A stretch of 64,000 nt of DNA from Pseudomonas sp. HR96. Its GTDB lineage: Bacteria; Pseudomonadota; Gammaproteobacteria; Pseudomonadales; Pseudomonadaceae. The notes under the pieces are model-generated. The model saw only the letters and a program-made list of their open reading frames with translations. It had not been told where the DNA came from and made no database searches. Made by a program: the position numbers and the translations under genes. Positions 43,874-52,279 of the stretch are shown here, in pieces. The stretch is from assembly GCF_034059295.1 (NCBI RefSeq), contig NZ_CP139141.1, positions 4,199,001 to 4,263,000 of the forward strand. Reading direction: 5' to 3'. The first letter of the stretch is position 1, and every line of letters begins with the position of its first letter.

Positions 43874-44725
43874 TCACGGCGTCGTCGCCGGCACGCTGTT
43901 TTCCGGCGTGGCAGGCGCAGCCGGCGCCGGACTGGCCGCAGGCTCCACGGGCAAGCTCACCGGCGCAGCCTCGATCGGTGTGCTCTCGACAGGCGGCGTC
44001 ACAGGCTCGGACTGCACGGTGGGGTCGGCCACGGCCGCCGGCTCCGGCGTTTTCACCGCAGGGGCGGCAGCGGCCGGCGGCGCTTCGCTCACCGGCTGCG
44101 CGGGTTTGGCGGCCGCCTTGGCCGGCGCCGGTTCCGGCACGCCCAACTCGTTGCCGGGTTTCTCCGGAATATGCGCAGCCTTCTTGGCTTCGGGCGGCAG
44201 GAAGTTCTCCACCAGGGCGAAATAACGGTCGTAGAAGGTGTCGGACGCCACGGTTTCGCTGGCCACCTTGACCATCGAGTCGTCGCTCGAACCGATCGGC
44301 ATCGACACCGAACCGAGCACGCCAACGCCCAGGCTGGCCGACTGGTTGGTCTTCTTCAGCGCGTAGCGATCGAGCAAGGCGTTGGCGAATACGGTGGAGC
44401 TGTGGTTGGTCGCGTTGTCGCTGGCGCAGACGATGTTGAAGCTGATCTCCATGTGCGTGTCGCCGGTCTGCTGGAAGCTCTTGTGCCCGGCCACCAGCTT
44501 GGGATCGGTGCTGGTGATGATGTACCCCTGGCTCAACAGCGCGCGCCGCGCAGCCTCGCAGGAAGCGCTGTCGCTGACCGGATAGTTGCGCGAGAAGGTG
44601 CCAGCGTCATCGAAGTTCTCGTGATCGTACAGCGCCGGCTTGGACGACGAGCAGCCGCTCAGCCCGAGCAGCACCGCCACCCCGGCGGCCAGCCCGAAGC
44701 GGGTGACGACGGTAGAGTTAGACAT
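43874..44725 (-). CDS. DUF2242 lipoprotein with Pro/Ala-rich tail
   Basis: A 283-residue lipoprotein. The N-terminal signal peptide ends in a lipobox (VLLGLSGCSSSK), so Cys24 should be lipidated. Residues ~35-175 match DUF2242 (FSRNYPVSDSASCEAARRAL, HMEISFNIVCASDNATN), followed by a long Pro/Ala-rich, presumably disordered tail of ~100 residues that may span the peptidoglycan. I use the ATG at 44725; the 8-codon extension is not signal-like. Function unknown. Confidence 0.85.
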   Translation of the reverse strand: MSNSTVVTRFGLAAGVAVLLGLSGCSSSKPALYDHENFDDAGTFSRNYPVSDSASCEAARRALLSQGYIITSTDPKLVAGHKSFQQTGDTHMEISFNIVCASDNATNHSSTVFANALLDRYALKKTNQSASLGVGVLGSVSMPIGSSDDSMVKVASETVASDTFYDRYFALVENFLPPEAKKAAHIPEKPGNELGVPEPAPAKAAAKPAQPVSEAPPAAAAPAVKTPEPAAVADPTVQSEPVTPPVESTPIEAAPVSLPVEPAASPAPAAPATPENSVPATTP

Positions 44726-44799
44726 TACACATCCCGAAAAAAATACCAACGCCTATTGTGCAACAGTTGCGCTGGGAATGGCGCATGAAATGTGGTTTC

Positions 44800-44935
44800 G
44801 GTATGGCGGCCTCTCGGGGGCCATGACCCCTCGCACATGAGCTTTTGCGCATGACGTGGGAGGGGGCATAGCCCCCGAGAGGCCGCCAGGCCGGTTTGAT
44901 CTTTCGAGCGTTTGACGAAATGTTCAATATGCTAC
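44800..44935. repeat. REP-like inverted pair
   Basis: GGCGGCCTCTCGGGGGCCAT, CCCCTCGCACATGAG, spacer, then ACGTGGGAGGGGGCATAGCC with GAGAGGCCGCCAGGCC and GGTTTGATCTTTCG, then the linker ACGAAATGTTCAATATG. Same arm-spacer-arm order as in the tandem arrays, single copy, between DUF2242 and DUF2938. Confidence 0.8.
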
Positions 44936-44968
44936 CGTAGCACCATAGCCCCACACACAAGGCCCCCC

Positions 44969-45454
44969 ATGCACGCCTTCCTCCCCCACGCCATGCTTCT
45001 GGGCATCGGCGCCACCGCCCTGCTCGACCTGTGGAACCTGGCCCTCCACCGCCTGTTCAAGTTGCCCCTGCCGCCCTGGCATTTCGTCGGGCGCTGGTTT
45101 GCCGGCCTGCCGCGCGGGCATTTCGTGCATCGCAACGGCATCGCCCAATCGCCACCCGTGGCGGGCGAGTTGGCCATTGGCTGGGTCGGGCACTACCTCA
45201 CCGGCATCGTCTTCGCCGCCGCCCTGCTGCTGATCTGGGGCTTGCAATGGGCGGCGCAGCCGACCTTCGGCGCGGCACTGGTGGTCGGCCTGGTGACCGT
45301 TGGCGCCGGTTGGTACATTCTGCAACCGGGCATGGGCGTTGGCGTGGCCTGCTCGAAAGCGCCCAACCCGAACCTTGCCCGCGGCCTGAACATCGCCGGG
45401 CACGTCGTCTTTGCCATCGGCCTGTATGGCACGGCCTTGCTGGCCCGAAGCTGA
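44969..45454 (+). CDS. DUF2938 membrane protein
   Basis: A 161-residue DUF2938 protein with four predicted helices (LLGIGATALLDLWNLALHRL, LTGIVFAAALLLIWGLQW, TFGAALVVGLVTVGAGWYIL, NIAGHVVFAIGLYGTALLA). Family-typical GRWFAGLPRGHF and LQPGMGVGVACSKAPNP motifs are present. The ATG at 44969 begins the family N-terminus; the 19-codon upstream extension comes from repeat sequence. Function unknown. Confidence 0.85.
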   Translation: MHAFLPHAMLLGIGATALLDLWNLALHRLFKLPLPPWHFVGRWFAGLPRGHFVHRNGIAQSPPVAGELAIGWVGHYLTGIVFAAALLLIWGLQWAAQPTFGAALVVGLVTVGAGWYILQPGMGVGVACSKAPNPNLARGLNIAGHVVFAIGLYGTALLARS

Positions 45455-45612
45455 GGTGGTGCACCGCGCAGGCTATCGCCGGCGCATGCAAAATCGTGTC
45501 AGCAGGGGCTTGGCCATGATAACTTTGCCCATCCCTGCCCTTTGGCCCTGACGCGAGCCGTCGTCCCTTTACCGTACCGTTCGCCAAGGTTCGCCTGTTT
45601 TCGGAGCAATCC

Positions 45613-46482
45613 ATGCCCAGAATTTCCCACCAAGGACTGCGCCGCGCATTCCGTCAACTGCTCGGTTCCACCTCCTGCTATCACACCGCCTCGGTGTTCG
45701 ACCCGATGTCTGCACGCATCGCCGCCGACCTGGGCTTTGAAGTGGGCATCCTCGGCGGCTCGGTCGCCTCTCTGCAGGTGTTGGCCGCGCCGGACTTCGC
45801 GCTGATCACCCTGACCGAATTCGCCGAACAGGCACGGCGCATCGGCCGCGTCGCGCAGCTGCCGTTCATCGCCGACGCCGACCATGGCTACGGCAACGCC
45901 TTGAACGTGATGCGCACCGTGGTCGAACTGGAGCACGCCGGCGTGGCCGCGCTGACCATCGAAGACACCCTGTTGCCGGCGCAATTCGGGCGCAAATCGA
46001 CCGACCTGATCTCGGTCGCCGAAGGCATCGGCAAGATCCGTGCGGCATTGGAAGCCCGAGTCGACCCTGAACTGTCGATCATTGCCCGCACCCACGCCGG
46101 CGTGCTGTCCACCGAAGAGGTCATCCACCGCACCCAGGCCTACCAGAAGGCCGGTGCCGACGGCATCTGCATGGTCGGCGTGAAAGACTTCGAGCACCTG
46201 GAAAAGATCGCCGAGAACCTGAGCATCCCGCTGATGCTGGTGACCTACGGCAACCCGCAGCTCAACGACAACGAGCGCCTGGCCAAGCTTGGCGTGCGCA
46301 TCGTGGTGGCCGGCCACGGCGCCTATTTCGCCGCGATCAAGGCCACCTACGACAGCCTGCGCGAGCAGCGCGGCCTGACCCGCAGCACCAGCAACCTGAC
46401 CGCCACCGAACTGACCCACACCTACACGCTGCCGGAAACCTACACCTCCTGGGCGCGCGAGTTCATGGACGTGAAGGAGTAA
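45613..46482 (+). CDS. Oxaloacetate decarboxylase, PA4872-type
   Basis: A 289-residue member of the PEP mutase/isocitrate lyase superfamily, of the length and sequence style of P. aeruginosa PA4872, which decarboxylates oxaloacetate to pyruvate and CO2. Visible motifs: [34 protein letters not shown], the Mg2+ site [11 protein letters not shown], the [11 protein letters not shown] loop and IARTHAG. The later [15 protein letters not shown] helps set PA4872-type substrate use. It is followed 22 nt later by DUF2252 on the same strand. Confidence 0.88.
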   Translation: MPRISHQGLRRAFRQLLGSTSCYHTASVFDPMSARIAADLGFEVGILGGSVASLQVLAAPDFALITLTEFAEQARRIGRVAQLPFIADADHGYGNALNVMRTVVELEHAGVAALTIEDTLLPAQFGRKSTDLISVAEGIGKIRAALEARVDPELSIIARTHAGVLSTEEVIHRTQAYQKAGADGICMVGVKDFEHLEKIAENLSIPLMLVTYGNPQLNDNERLAKLGVRIVVAGHGAYFAAIKATYDSLREQRGLTRSTSNLTATELTHTYTLPETYTSWAREFMDVKE

Positions 46483-46504
46483 CGGCGGCCACTCAAGGGC
46501 TCCC

Positions 46505-47914
46505 ATGACCTCAAGCACCGACCTCATGGCGCGTGGCAAACATGCCCGTCGCCAATGCCCGCGCGCCAGCCAGGCGCTGCTGGGCGACATTCGCCGCGAC
46601 CCGCTGCCGCTGATCGAGGCGTCCAGCAAGGGCCGGGTCAAGGCCCTGGTGCCGTTGCGCTACGGGCGTATGCTGGTGTCGCCGTTCACCTTCTACCGTG
46701 GCAACGCCCTGTTGCAGGCCCACGACCTGGCCGGCACGCCGAACATGGGGCTGGTCACGCCGATCTGCGGCGACTGCCACCTGATGAACTTCGGCGGCTT
46801 CGCCACACCCGAGCGCAACCTGCTGTTCAGCGTCAATGACTTCGACGAGGCGCACCCCGGCCCCTGGGAGTGGGACCTCAAGCGCCTGGTGGCGAGCTTT
46901 CTGATCGCCGCGCGGCACCTGCGCCACAGCCCGGACACCCAGGAGCGGGTATGCCGTGAAGTGGTCGGCGCCTACCAGCAGTCGATGACCGAGAGCAGCC
47001 ACCTCGGCGCGCTGGCCACCTGGTACAACGCCATCACCTACGACGACCTGATCGGCGAGACCCAGAGCAAGGCCACCCTGGCCCACATCCAGCGCACCAT
47101 GGACAAGGCCCAGCGGCGCACCCATGCGCGCCTGCTGCCGAAAATCACCGAGCTGGGCGAACACGGCCAGCTGCAGATTCGCGACGACCTGCCGCAGATC
47201 TTCCACCTGCACAAGAAGAGCTCACTGCTGGACGCCAATGACGACTGGTTGCGCATGAACAACTGGCATCCCTTGTATGCGGCGTTCGAACGCGACTATC
47301 GGCCGACGCTGCAGGGCGATCGACGTGCTCTGCTCGACCGCTTCACTGTGCAGGACCTGGCGTTCAAGGTGGTGGGCGTGGGCAGCGTCGGTACCCGCTG
47401 CCTGGTGGCGCTGCTTACCGATGAGCAGCAGCACCCGTTGTTCCTGCAGTTCAAGGAAGCGCGGCGCTCGGTGCTGGCCGGCTACGTGAAGCAGAAGAAC
47501 CCGTGGCGCCATGAAGGCCAGCGGGTGGTCGAAGGCCAACGCCTGATGCAGGCCGCCAGCGACCTGTTTCTCGGCTGGACGCGCGGGCCCACCGGACGCG
47601 ACTTCTATGTGCGGCAGTTGCGCGACATGAAGGTTTCGGCCGAGCTGGAAACCTTCGACGCCGAGACTTTCACCGGCTACGCCCGGCTCTGTGGCCGCGC
47701 CCTGGCCCGCGCCCACGCCAAGGCCTCCGGCATGGCAGCGTGTATCAGCGGCTACATCGGCAAGAGCGATGCCCTGGCCGATGCGTTGTTCAGCTACGCC
47801 ACGGGCTATGCCGAACAGAACGAACGGGATTTCGAGGCGTTTCAAAAGGCCTGCCGGGACGGGCGCTTGCAGGCCAGATCGGAAGCGGACTTCGCGGCGG
47901 ATCATTTGCCTTGA
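46505..47914 (+). CDS. DUF2252 protein (kinase-like fold)
   Basis: A 469-residue DUF2252 protein. It carries ICGDCHLMNFGGF and FSVNDFDEAHPGPWEWDLKR, which look like the catalytic loop (HGDxHxxN) and DFD-type Mg2+ motif of aminoglycoside phosphotransferase/protein-kinase-fold enzymes. The KEARRSVLAGYV stretch in mid-protein may supply a Lys. Family members are still uncharacterised. It is probably co-transcribed with the oxaloacetate decarboxylase gene. The repeat cluster at 47930 begins just past its stop. Confidence 0.85.
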   Translation: MTSSTDLMARGKHARRQCPRASQALLGDIRRDPLPLIEASSKGRVKALVPLRYGRMLVSPFTFYRGNALLQAHDLAGTPNMGLVTPICGDCHLMNFGGFATPERNLLFSVNDFDEAHPGPWEWDLKRLVASFLIAARHLRHSPDTQERVCREVVGAYQQSMTESSHLGALATWYNAITYDDLIGETQSKATLAHIQRTMDKAQRRTHARLLPKITELGEHGQLQIRDDLPQIFHLHKKSSLLDANDDWLRMNNWHPLYAAFERDYRPTLQGDRRALLDRFTVQDLAFKVVGVGSVGTRCLVALLTDEQQHPLFLQFKEARRSVLAGYVKQKNPWRHEGQRVVEGQRLMQAASDLFLGWTRGPTGRDFYVRQLRDMKVSAELETFDAETFTGYARLCGRALARAHAKASGMAACISGYIGKSDALADALFSYATGYAEQNERDFEAFQKACRDGRLQARSEADFAADHLP

Positions 47915-47929
47915 GGTTCAATATGCTCA

Positions 47930-48345
47930 CCACTGGTCTGGCCCTGGATCTGATCGAAGATCAAACCGGCCTGGCGGCCTCTCGGGGCCATGCCCCTCCC
48001 ACGTCGAAGGCGCAACACCCCACGACGTGGGAGGGGGCAAAGCCCCCGAGAGGCCGTTCCAGGCCTGGCCCTGGATCTGATCGAAGATCAAACCGGCCTG
48101 CGGCCTCTCGGGGCCATGCCCCTCCCACGTCGAAGGCGCAACACCGCACGAAGTGGGAGGGGGCAAAGCCCCCGAGAGGCCGTTCCAGGCCTGGCCCTGG
48201 ATCTGATCGAAGATCAAACCGGCCTGCGGCCTCTCGGGGCCATGCCCCTCCCACGTCGAAGGCGCAACACCGCACGAAGTGGGAGGGGCATGGCCCCGAG
48301 AGGCCGGCAGGCCGGTTTGCCTTTGCCCGTACACACCAGGTAGCA
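47930..48345. repeat. Three 126-bp tandem copies of a REP-like inverted pair
   Basis: The marker ATGCCCCTCCCACGTCG occurs at 47990, 48116 and 48242, an exact 126-bp period. Each unit is CTGGATCTGATCGAAGATCA, ACCGGCCTGCGGCC, CTCTCGGGGCCATGCCCCTC, the spacer GAAGGCGCAACACC, then the inverted arm GTGGGAGGGG(G)CAAAGCCCC with GAGAGGCCGTTCCAGGCC. Because 126 is a multiple of three, frames stay open across all copies on both strands, giving spurious repeated peptides. The cluster lies 65 bp upstream of the RAYT gene. Confidence 0.93.
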
Positions 48346-48409
48346 ATAGCCCGATGACGCCGTTCGCTGTTCCAGCCTATGGTTGCCCACTCACCGGGAG
48401 GACAATGGA

Positions 48410-48862
48410 ATGTCTTACAGAAGCTATCGCCTGCGCATTGCCAGGCACTCGGAAATCGGGCGCTGCTATCTGATCACCACATCGACGTTCGAGCGTGTGC
48501 CGTTTTTTGCGAACTGGCAAATCGGCAGACTGGTAGTCGCCGAGCTCAGGATTCTGCAGGAGGCTGGGCAGGCCCGGAGCATCGCTTGGCTGCTGATGCC
48601 TGATCATCTGCATTGGCTGGTGGAGCTGCAAGCGGGTGATATCTCTACAGCGGTGGGTCGGGCGAAGAGTCGTTCGGCTGCGGCTATCAACAGGGCGAGG
48701 GGTACTACAGGCGCCGTCTGGCAGGCAGGCTTCCATGACCGGGCGATCCGCAAGGACGAGGACATGAAGGCAGTTGCCCGCTATGTATTACGCAACCCGA
48801 TCGAAGCGGGGCTGGTGCGACGCATTGGCGATTACCCTCTGTGGGATGCCAGCTGGATCTGA
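48410..48862 (+). CDS. REP-associated tyrosine transposase (RAYT)
   Basis: A 150-residue Y1 single-strand transposase of the RAYT (TnpA-REP) family. Diagnostic features: the HuH motif in MPDHLHWLVEL (His66, His68), WQAGFHDRAIR, and the catalytic Tyr125 in VARYVLRNPIEAGLV. Such enzymes cut and join REP sequences in other bacteria and are held to spread them. The ATG at 48410 has a strong GGGAGGA site 7 nt upstream. The gene is bracketed by REP-like arrays on both sides, and its last codons (TGG ATC TGA) lie in the repeated sequence CTGGATCTGATCGAAGATCA, so its 3' end is joined directly to the repeat. Confidence 0.9.
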   Translation: MSYRSYRLRIARHSEIGRCYLITTSTFERVPFFANWQIGRLVVAELRILQEAGQARSIAWLLMPDHLHWLVELQAGDISTAVGRAKSRSAAAINRARGTTGAVWQAGFHDRAIRKDEDMKAVARYVLRNPIEAGLVRRIGDYPLWDASWI

Positions 48863-49849
48863 TCGAAGATCAAACCGGCCTGCGGCCTATCGGGGCCATG
48901 CCCCTCCCACGTCGAAGGCGCAACACCCCACGAATTGGGAGGGGCATGGCCCCGAGAGGCCGCAAGGCCGGTTTGATCTTCCGCGGGCCCGGCGAAATGT
49001 CCAATATGGCCACCACCGGCCGCCCACGCGTCCTGATCGCGGGCTTCGCGCGCTCCTACATCTGTTGCATTCCGTGGCATCACCGCGACCGCCTTTGCCG
49101 TCCGACAATAGACCGCCAGGCACCAAGGCGGTCATAGGTGATGCATCTGGATGCATGCGCCCGAAACAAATGTGGGAGCGCGCGAAGCCCGCGATAGGCC
49201 GCGCGGGCGGCCAGTGGTGGCCGTGATTGCATTCCAGGTCAGGCCTTGGATCTGATCGAAGATCAATCCGGCCTGGCGGCCTATCGGGGCCATGCCCCTC
49301 CCACGTCGAAGGCGCAACACCCCACGAAGTGGGAGGGGCATGGCCCCGAGAGGCCGCCAGGCCGGTGTGATCTTCCGAGCGCCTGGCGAAATGTCCAATA
49401 CGGCCACCACCGGCCGCCCGCGCGGCCTGATCGCGGGCTTCGCGCGCTCCTACATCTGTTGCATTCAGTGGCATCACCGCGACCGCCTTTGCCGTCCGAC
49501 GATAGACCGCCAGGCACCAAGCGGTCATAGGTGATGCATCTGGATGCATGCGCCCGAAACAAATGTGGGAGCGCGCGAAGCCCGCGATAGGCTGCGCGGG
49601 CGGCCGGTGGTAGCCGTGATTGCATTCCAGGTCAGGCCCTGGATCTGATCGAAGATCAAACCGGCCTGCGGCCTCTCGGGGCCATGCCCCTCCCACGTCG
49701 AAGGCGCAACACCCCACGAAGTGGGAGGGGCATGGCCCCGAGAGGCCGCCAGGCCGGTGTGATCTTCCGCGGGCCCGGCGAAATGTCCAATATGGCCACC
49801 ACCGGCCGCCCACGCGGCCTGATCGCGGGCTTCGCGCGCTCCTACATCT
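48854..49849. repeat. Array B, left part: ~393-bp composite units
   Basis: Tandem units of the same design as array A but with GGGGCCATGCCCC hairpins. The ATG of GCCATGCCCCTC falls at 48898, 49292 and 49684 (periods 394 and 392). Units contain the REP-like inverted pair, the linker GGCGAAATGTCCAATATGGC, a CCGCCCGCGCGGCC...GCGCGCTCCTACATCTG module, GTTGCATTC(A/C)GTGGCATC, and an inverted module starting GCGCCCGAAACAAATGTGGG. The last unit is cut by the IS element at 49850. Confidence 0.92.
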
Positions 49850-49882
49850 TGGGGTGCGCCCCTTTGATTGGACAGTCTCCGG

Positions 49883-50815
49883 CTAGGCTATAGCAGACTG
49901 AGCCCTGTAAGCCACAGGGCTCAGTCCGCCAAGCGTCATTTTCATTCGATCATGGTTGTAATAATGGATGTACTCATCGATTGCAGCACGCAGGTCGGCA
50001 GTACTCTTGAAGCGCTCACGGTAGAACATTTCTGATTTCAACGTGCCGAAGAAGCTCTCCATTCTGGCGTTGTCCAGGCAGTTTCCCTTGCGGGACATGC
50101 TCTGCTCCAACCCCATTTCTTCCAGTCGATCTCGATAGCGATAGTATTGGTACTGCCAGCCTTGGTCCGAATGCAGCATGGGCTTGGCGCCTTGCGGCAA
50201 TCCAAGCAGCGCCTGTTCAAGCATCTTGCCAACCAATTCGTAGTGCGGCGAGGTGTCGACCTGGTAGGCCACGATTTCGCCGTTGTACAAATCCAGCACC
50301 GGGGACAGGTACAGCTTTTCCCCCGCCACTTTGAATTCAGTGACGTCGGTGACCCATTTTTCATTCGGCCGCTCGGCGGTGAAATTGCGTTCAATCTTGT
50401 TGTCCGCAATACGTCCGGGCTGACCGCGATAAGACTTGTACTTTTTCTGGCGTACCGTGCATTTGAGGCCCAACTGCGCCATCAGCTTGCGCACGACCTT
50501 GTCGTTGACGACCTGGCCGTCGCTACGCAGGGCCAAGCCCATCCTACGATAGCCCAGGCGACCCTTGTGCCTGGCCTGGATGGCCTGAATCCGGGCTTTC
50601 TGCGGCGCATACTTGTCCCCGGCCGCAAGCAGCTTGAGCTGGTGGTAGTAGGTGCTGCGAGGCAGTCCCGTTATCTTGAGCAGACGATCCAGCGGGATCT
50701 CCTGACGCAGGGCTGAAACTATCCGGGCTTTCTCTTCTCGACTTTCTTGAGCCTCGCCTTCTCCTCTCTTAAGGCTTTGAGCTTTTTTAGGACGGCGTTC
50801 TCCGCCTGAACCCAT
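49883..50815 (-). CDS. IS3-family transposase OrfB (DDE integrase domain)
   Basis: A 310-codon frame encoding the retroviral-integrase-like half of the transposase. The DDE triad is intact: Asp157 (KWVTDVTEF), Asp217 (MLHSDQGWQY) and Glu253 (MESFFGTLK), with 35 residues between the last two. An HTH_21-like N-terminal domain (PRSTYYHQLKLL, GYRRMGLAL) precedes it. The ATG at 50815 probably is not the main start; the working protein is expected to be an OrfAB fusion made by -1 frameshifting at 50782-50788. No disabling mutation is seen. Confidence 0.93.
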   Translation of the reverse strand: MGSGGERRPKKAQSLKRGEGEAQESREEKARIVSALRQEIPLDRLLKITGLPRSTYYHQLKLLAAGDKYAPQKARIQAIQARHKGRLGYRRMGLALRSDGQVVNDKVVRKLMAQLGLKCTVRQKKYKSYRGQPGRIADNKIERNFTAERPNEKWVTDVTEFKVAGEKLYLSPVLDLYNGEIVAYQVDTSPHYELVGKMLEQALLGLPQGAKPMLHSDQGWQYQYYRYRDRLEEMGLEQSMSRKGNCLDNARMESFFGTLKSEMFYRERFKSTADLRAAIDEYIHYYNHDRMKMTLGGLSPVAYRAQSAIA

Positions 50816-51264
50816 CGAAGCTTGTCCAGCAACTCGGCATGGGAGAGCTCCTCATCGTTGACTGCTTTGGTTTCAGTGGAATTGGCCGTGGGCTTGAGTG
50901 GTTTGGGCATGACGGGGCGCGATCCTTTCTTGACTGCCGCCAGGGCATTGGTTGCGCCACTGTAATACTGAGACTGCCATGCCGCTATCTGGGTGGAGTT
51001 GCCGAGGTTGAAAACGGCCGCCGTCTGGCGCAGGGAAAGTTTCTCGCGCCACATGCGCTCCAGAACAGTGAGCTTGAACTGGGGAGTGTAATATTTGAAG
51101 CGCTTTTGCAGGCTGGCAGCTCCGTGGATGCGGTAGGCCTGCACCCAGCGGCGAAGCAGCGAGGGATCTATCTGGAACCTTCCGGCAATGTGCCGGAAGC
51201 CGTAGCCCCGCTCCAGGAAGGCCTGAATAGCGGTCAGCTTGAACTGCTGGGTGTACTTGATCAT
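50719..51264 (-). CDS. IS3-family transposase OrfA (helix-turn-helix)
   Basis: A 181-residue DNA-binding protein of the IS element with two helix-turn-helix segments (GYGFRHIAGRFQIDPSLLRRWV and LSLRQTAAVFNLGNSTQIAAW) and a C-terminal leucine-rich coiled coil (ELLDKLRWVQAENAVLKKLK) that overlaps the start of orfB. It regulates transposition and supplies the N-terminal part of the OrfAB fusion. The ATG at 51264 lies ~50 bp inside the right end. Confidence 0.93.
   Translation of the reverse strand: MIKYTQQFKLTAIQAFLERGYGFRHIAGRFQIDPSLLRRWVQAYRIHGAASLQKRFKYYTPQFKLTVLERMWREKLSLRQTAAVFNLGNSTQIAAWQSQYYSGATNALAAVKKGSRPVMPKPLKPTANSTETKAVNDEELSHAELLDKLRWVQAENAVLKKLKALREEKARLKKVEKRKPG
50782..50788 (-). 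promoter_or_regulatory. Programmed -1 frameshift site A6G
   Basis: Minus strand reads CTAAAAAAGCTC in the orfA/orfB overlap. OrfA reads CTA AAA AAG CTC (Leu-Lys-Lys-Leu) and orfB reads CCT AAA AAA GCT. A AAA AAG is the standard IS3-family slippery heptamer allowing OrfAB fusion. Confidence 0.85.
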
Positions 51265-51316
51265 GCAAGAAGCCCCTAAGGTTGGATTTGATGTCCAATC
51301 TCAGGGGCGCAGTTCA

Positions 51317-51640
51317 TCTGTTGCATTCCGTGGCATCACCGCGACCGCCTTTGCCGTCCGACAATAGACCGCCAGGCACCAAGGCGGTCATAGGTGATGC
51401 ATCTGGATGCATGCGCCCGAAACAAATGTGGGAGCGCGCGAAGCCCGCGATAGGCCGCGCGGGCGGCCAGTGGTGGCCGTGATTGCATTCCAGGTCAGGC
51501 CTTGGATCTGATCGAAGATCAATCCGGCCTGCGGCCTATCGGGGCCATGCCCCTCCCACGTCGAAGGCGCAACACCCCACGAAGTGGGAGGGGCATGGCC
51601 CCGAGAGGCCGGCAGGCCGGTTTGATCTTCCGAGCTCCTG
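51317..51640. repeat. Array B, right part, after the IS
   Basis: Continuation of the unit broken at 49849, starting TCTGTTGCATTCCGTGGCAT (with the duplicated TCT), then GCGCCCGAAACAAATGTGGG, the GTGATTGCATTCCAGGTCAG link and a final REP-like pair (GCCATGCCCCTC at 51545; GGGGCATGGCCCC at ~51592). Without the IS and one TCT the marker spacing is 393 bp, the same as in the left part. Confidence 0.92.
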
Positions 51641-51709
51641 GCGCATAGACAAATAGCCAAGCCCCCTGCAACCGCTTATGATCCGCATTCCCATCCAGCC
51701 CAATCCCCC

Positions 51710-52279
51710 ATGCCCACGCCCAGCCACCCCGAGCCCCTGACGCCGCCTGCCAGCGCCGAGCCTGCGAGCCCAAAGCAGGACATGCTGCAGGCGTTCGTCC
51801 AGCATCAGGGCCAGGTGCACAAGCAGTTGAGTCGCTGGGTGGCCTGCCGCGCGACAGCGGCCGACCTCTGCCAGGAGCTGTTCATCCGCCTGTGGCGGCG
51901 CAAGGACGTGCAGGTCGAGGACCTTGGCCAGTACATGATGCGCAGCGCCCGCAATCTGGCCATCGACCACCTGCGCAGCCAGCGCAGCCGCCAGCGCACC
52001 GAAGCGGCGTTACTGCCCGAGGAGCTGGTGGGGGCCGCAACACCTCTGGAAGACGCCCACCAGGCCGGGCTGCAACTGCTACAGGTCGAGGCCGCCCTGC
52101 GCGCCTTGCCCGAGCGCACCCGCCAGGTGTTCCTGCTCAACCGCATCCACGGCCAGAGCTACAGCGAGATCGCCAGGGCCCTGGAAATTTCCGCCAGCGC
52201 CGTGGAAAAGCATATGATGCGGGCCTTGCAAGCCTGCAAGAGCAGCCTCGATGCACCTGGCGCCAGGGACGGACTATGA
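51710..52279 (+). CDS. ECF sigma factor, FecI-like
   Basis: A 189-residue extracytoplasmic-function sigma factor. Region 2 (DLCQELFIRLWRRKDVQVED, SARNLAIDHLRSQRSRQR) and region 4 (LPERTRQVFLLNRIHGQSYS, EIARALEISASAVEKHMMRA) are typical of the FecI group for iron-siderophore signalling. An N-terminal Pro/Ser-rich stretch of ~20 residues precedes region 2. Its last 4 bases (ATGA) overlap the fecR-like start. It should direct transcription of a TonB receptor gene, most likely the signalling receptor at 55166. Confidence 0.9.
   Translation: MPTPSHPEPLTPPASAEPASPKQDMLQAFVQHQGQVHKQLSRWVACRATAADLCQELFIRLWRRKDVQVEDLGQYMMRSARNLAIDHLRSQRSRQRTEAALLPEELVGAATPLEDAHQAGLQLLQVEAALRALPERTRQVFLLNRIHGQSYSEIARALEISASAVEKHMMRALQACKSSLDAPGARDGL

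Larger units (their letters stand above)
49850..51316 (-). mobile_element. IS150-like IS3-family insertion sequence, complete
   Basis: 1467-bp element. The left end is TGGGGTGCGCCCCTTTGATT and the right end, read inward, TGAACTGCGCCCCTGAGATT, sharing a terminal TG and TGCGCCCCT..GATTGGACA. It contains two overlapping frames (orfA, orfB) with a -1 slippery site. It is flanked by a 3-bp direct duplication TCT (49847-49849, 51317-51319). Joining the flanks recreates CTACATCTGTTGCATTCC exactly as in intact array B units, and the array period becomes 393 bp. Length, ends and 3-bp duplication are those of the IS150 group. Confidence 0.95.

Noticed and set aside
47961..48346. Frames encoding a repeated 42-residue peptide (MPLPRRRRNT...)
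   Set aside because: A product of the 126-bp period being divisible by three; open on both strands and made wholly of REP-like sequence.
49883..50815. orfB as an independent transposase gene started at 50815
   Set aside because: IS3-family logic and the A6G slippery site indicate production as an OrfAB fusion; kept as a CDS but not as a separate gene product claim.
51640..51709. Fur box before the fecI-like gene
   Set aside because: Only a weak CTTATGATCCGCATT resemblance; too poor to call.
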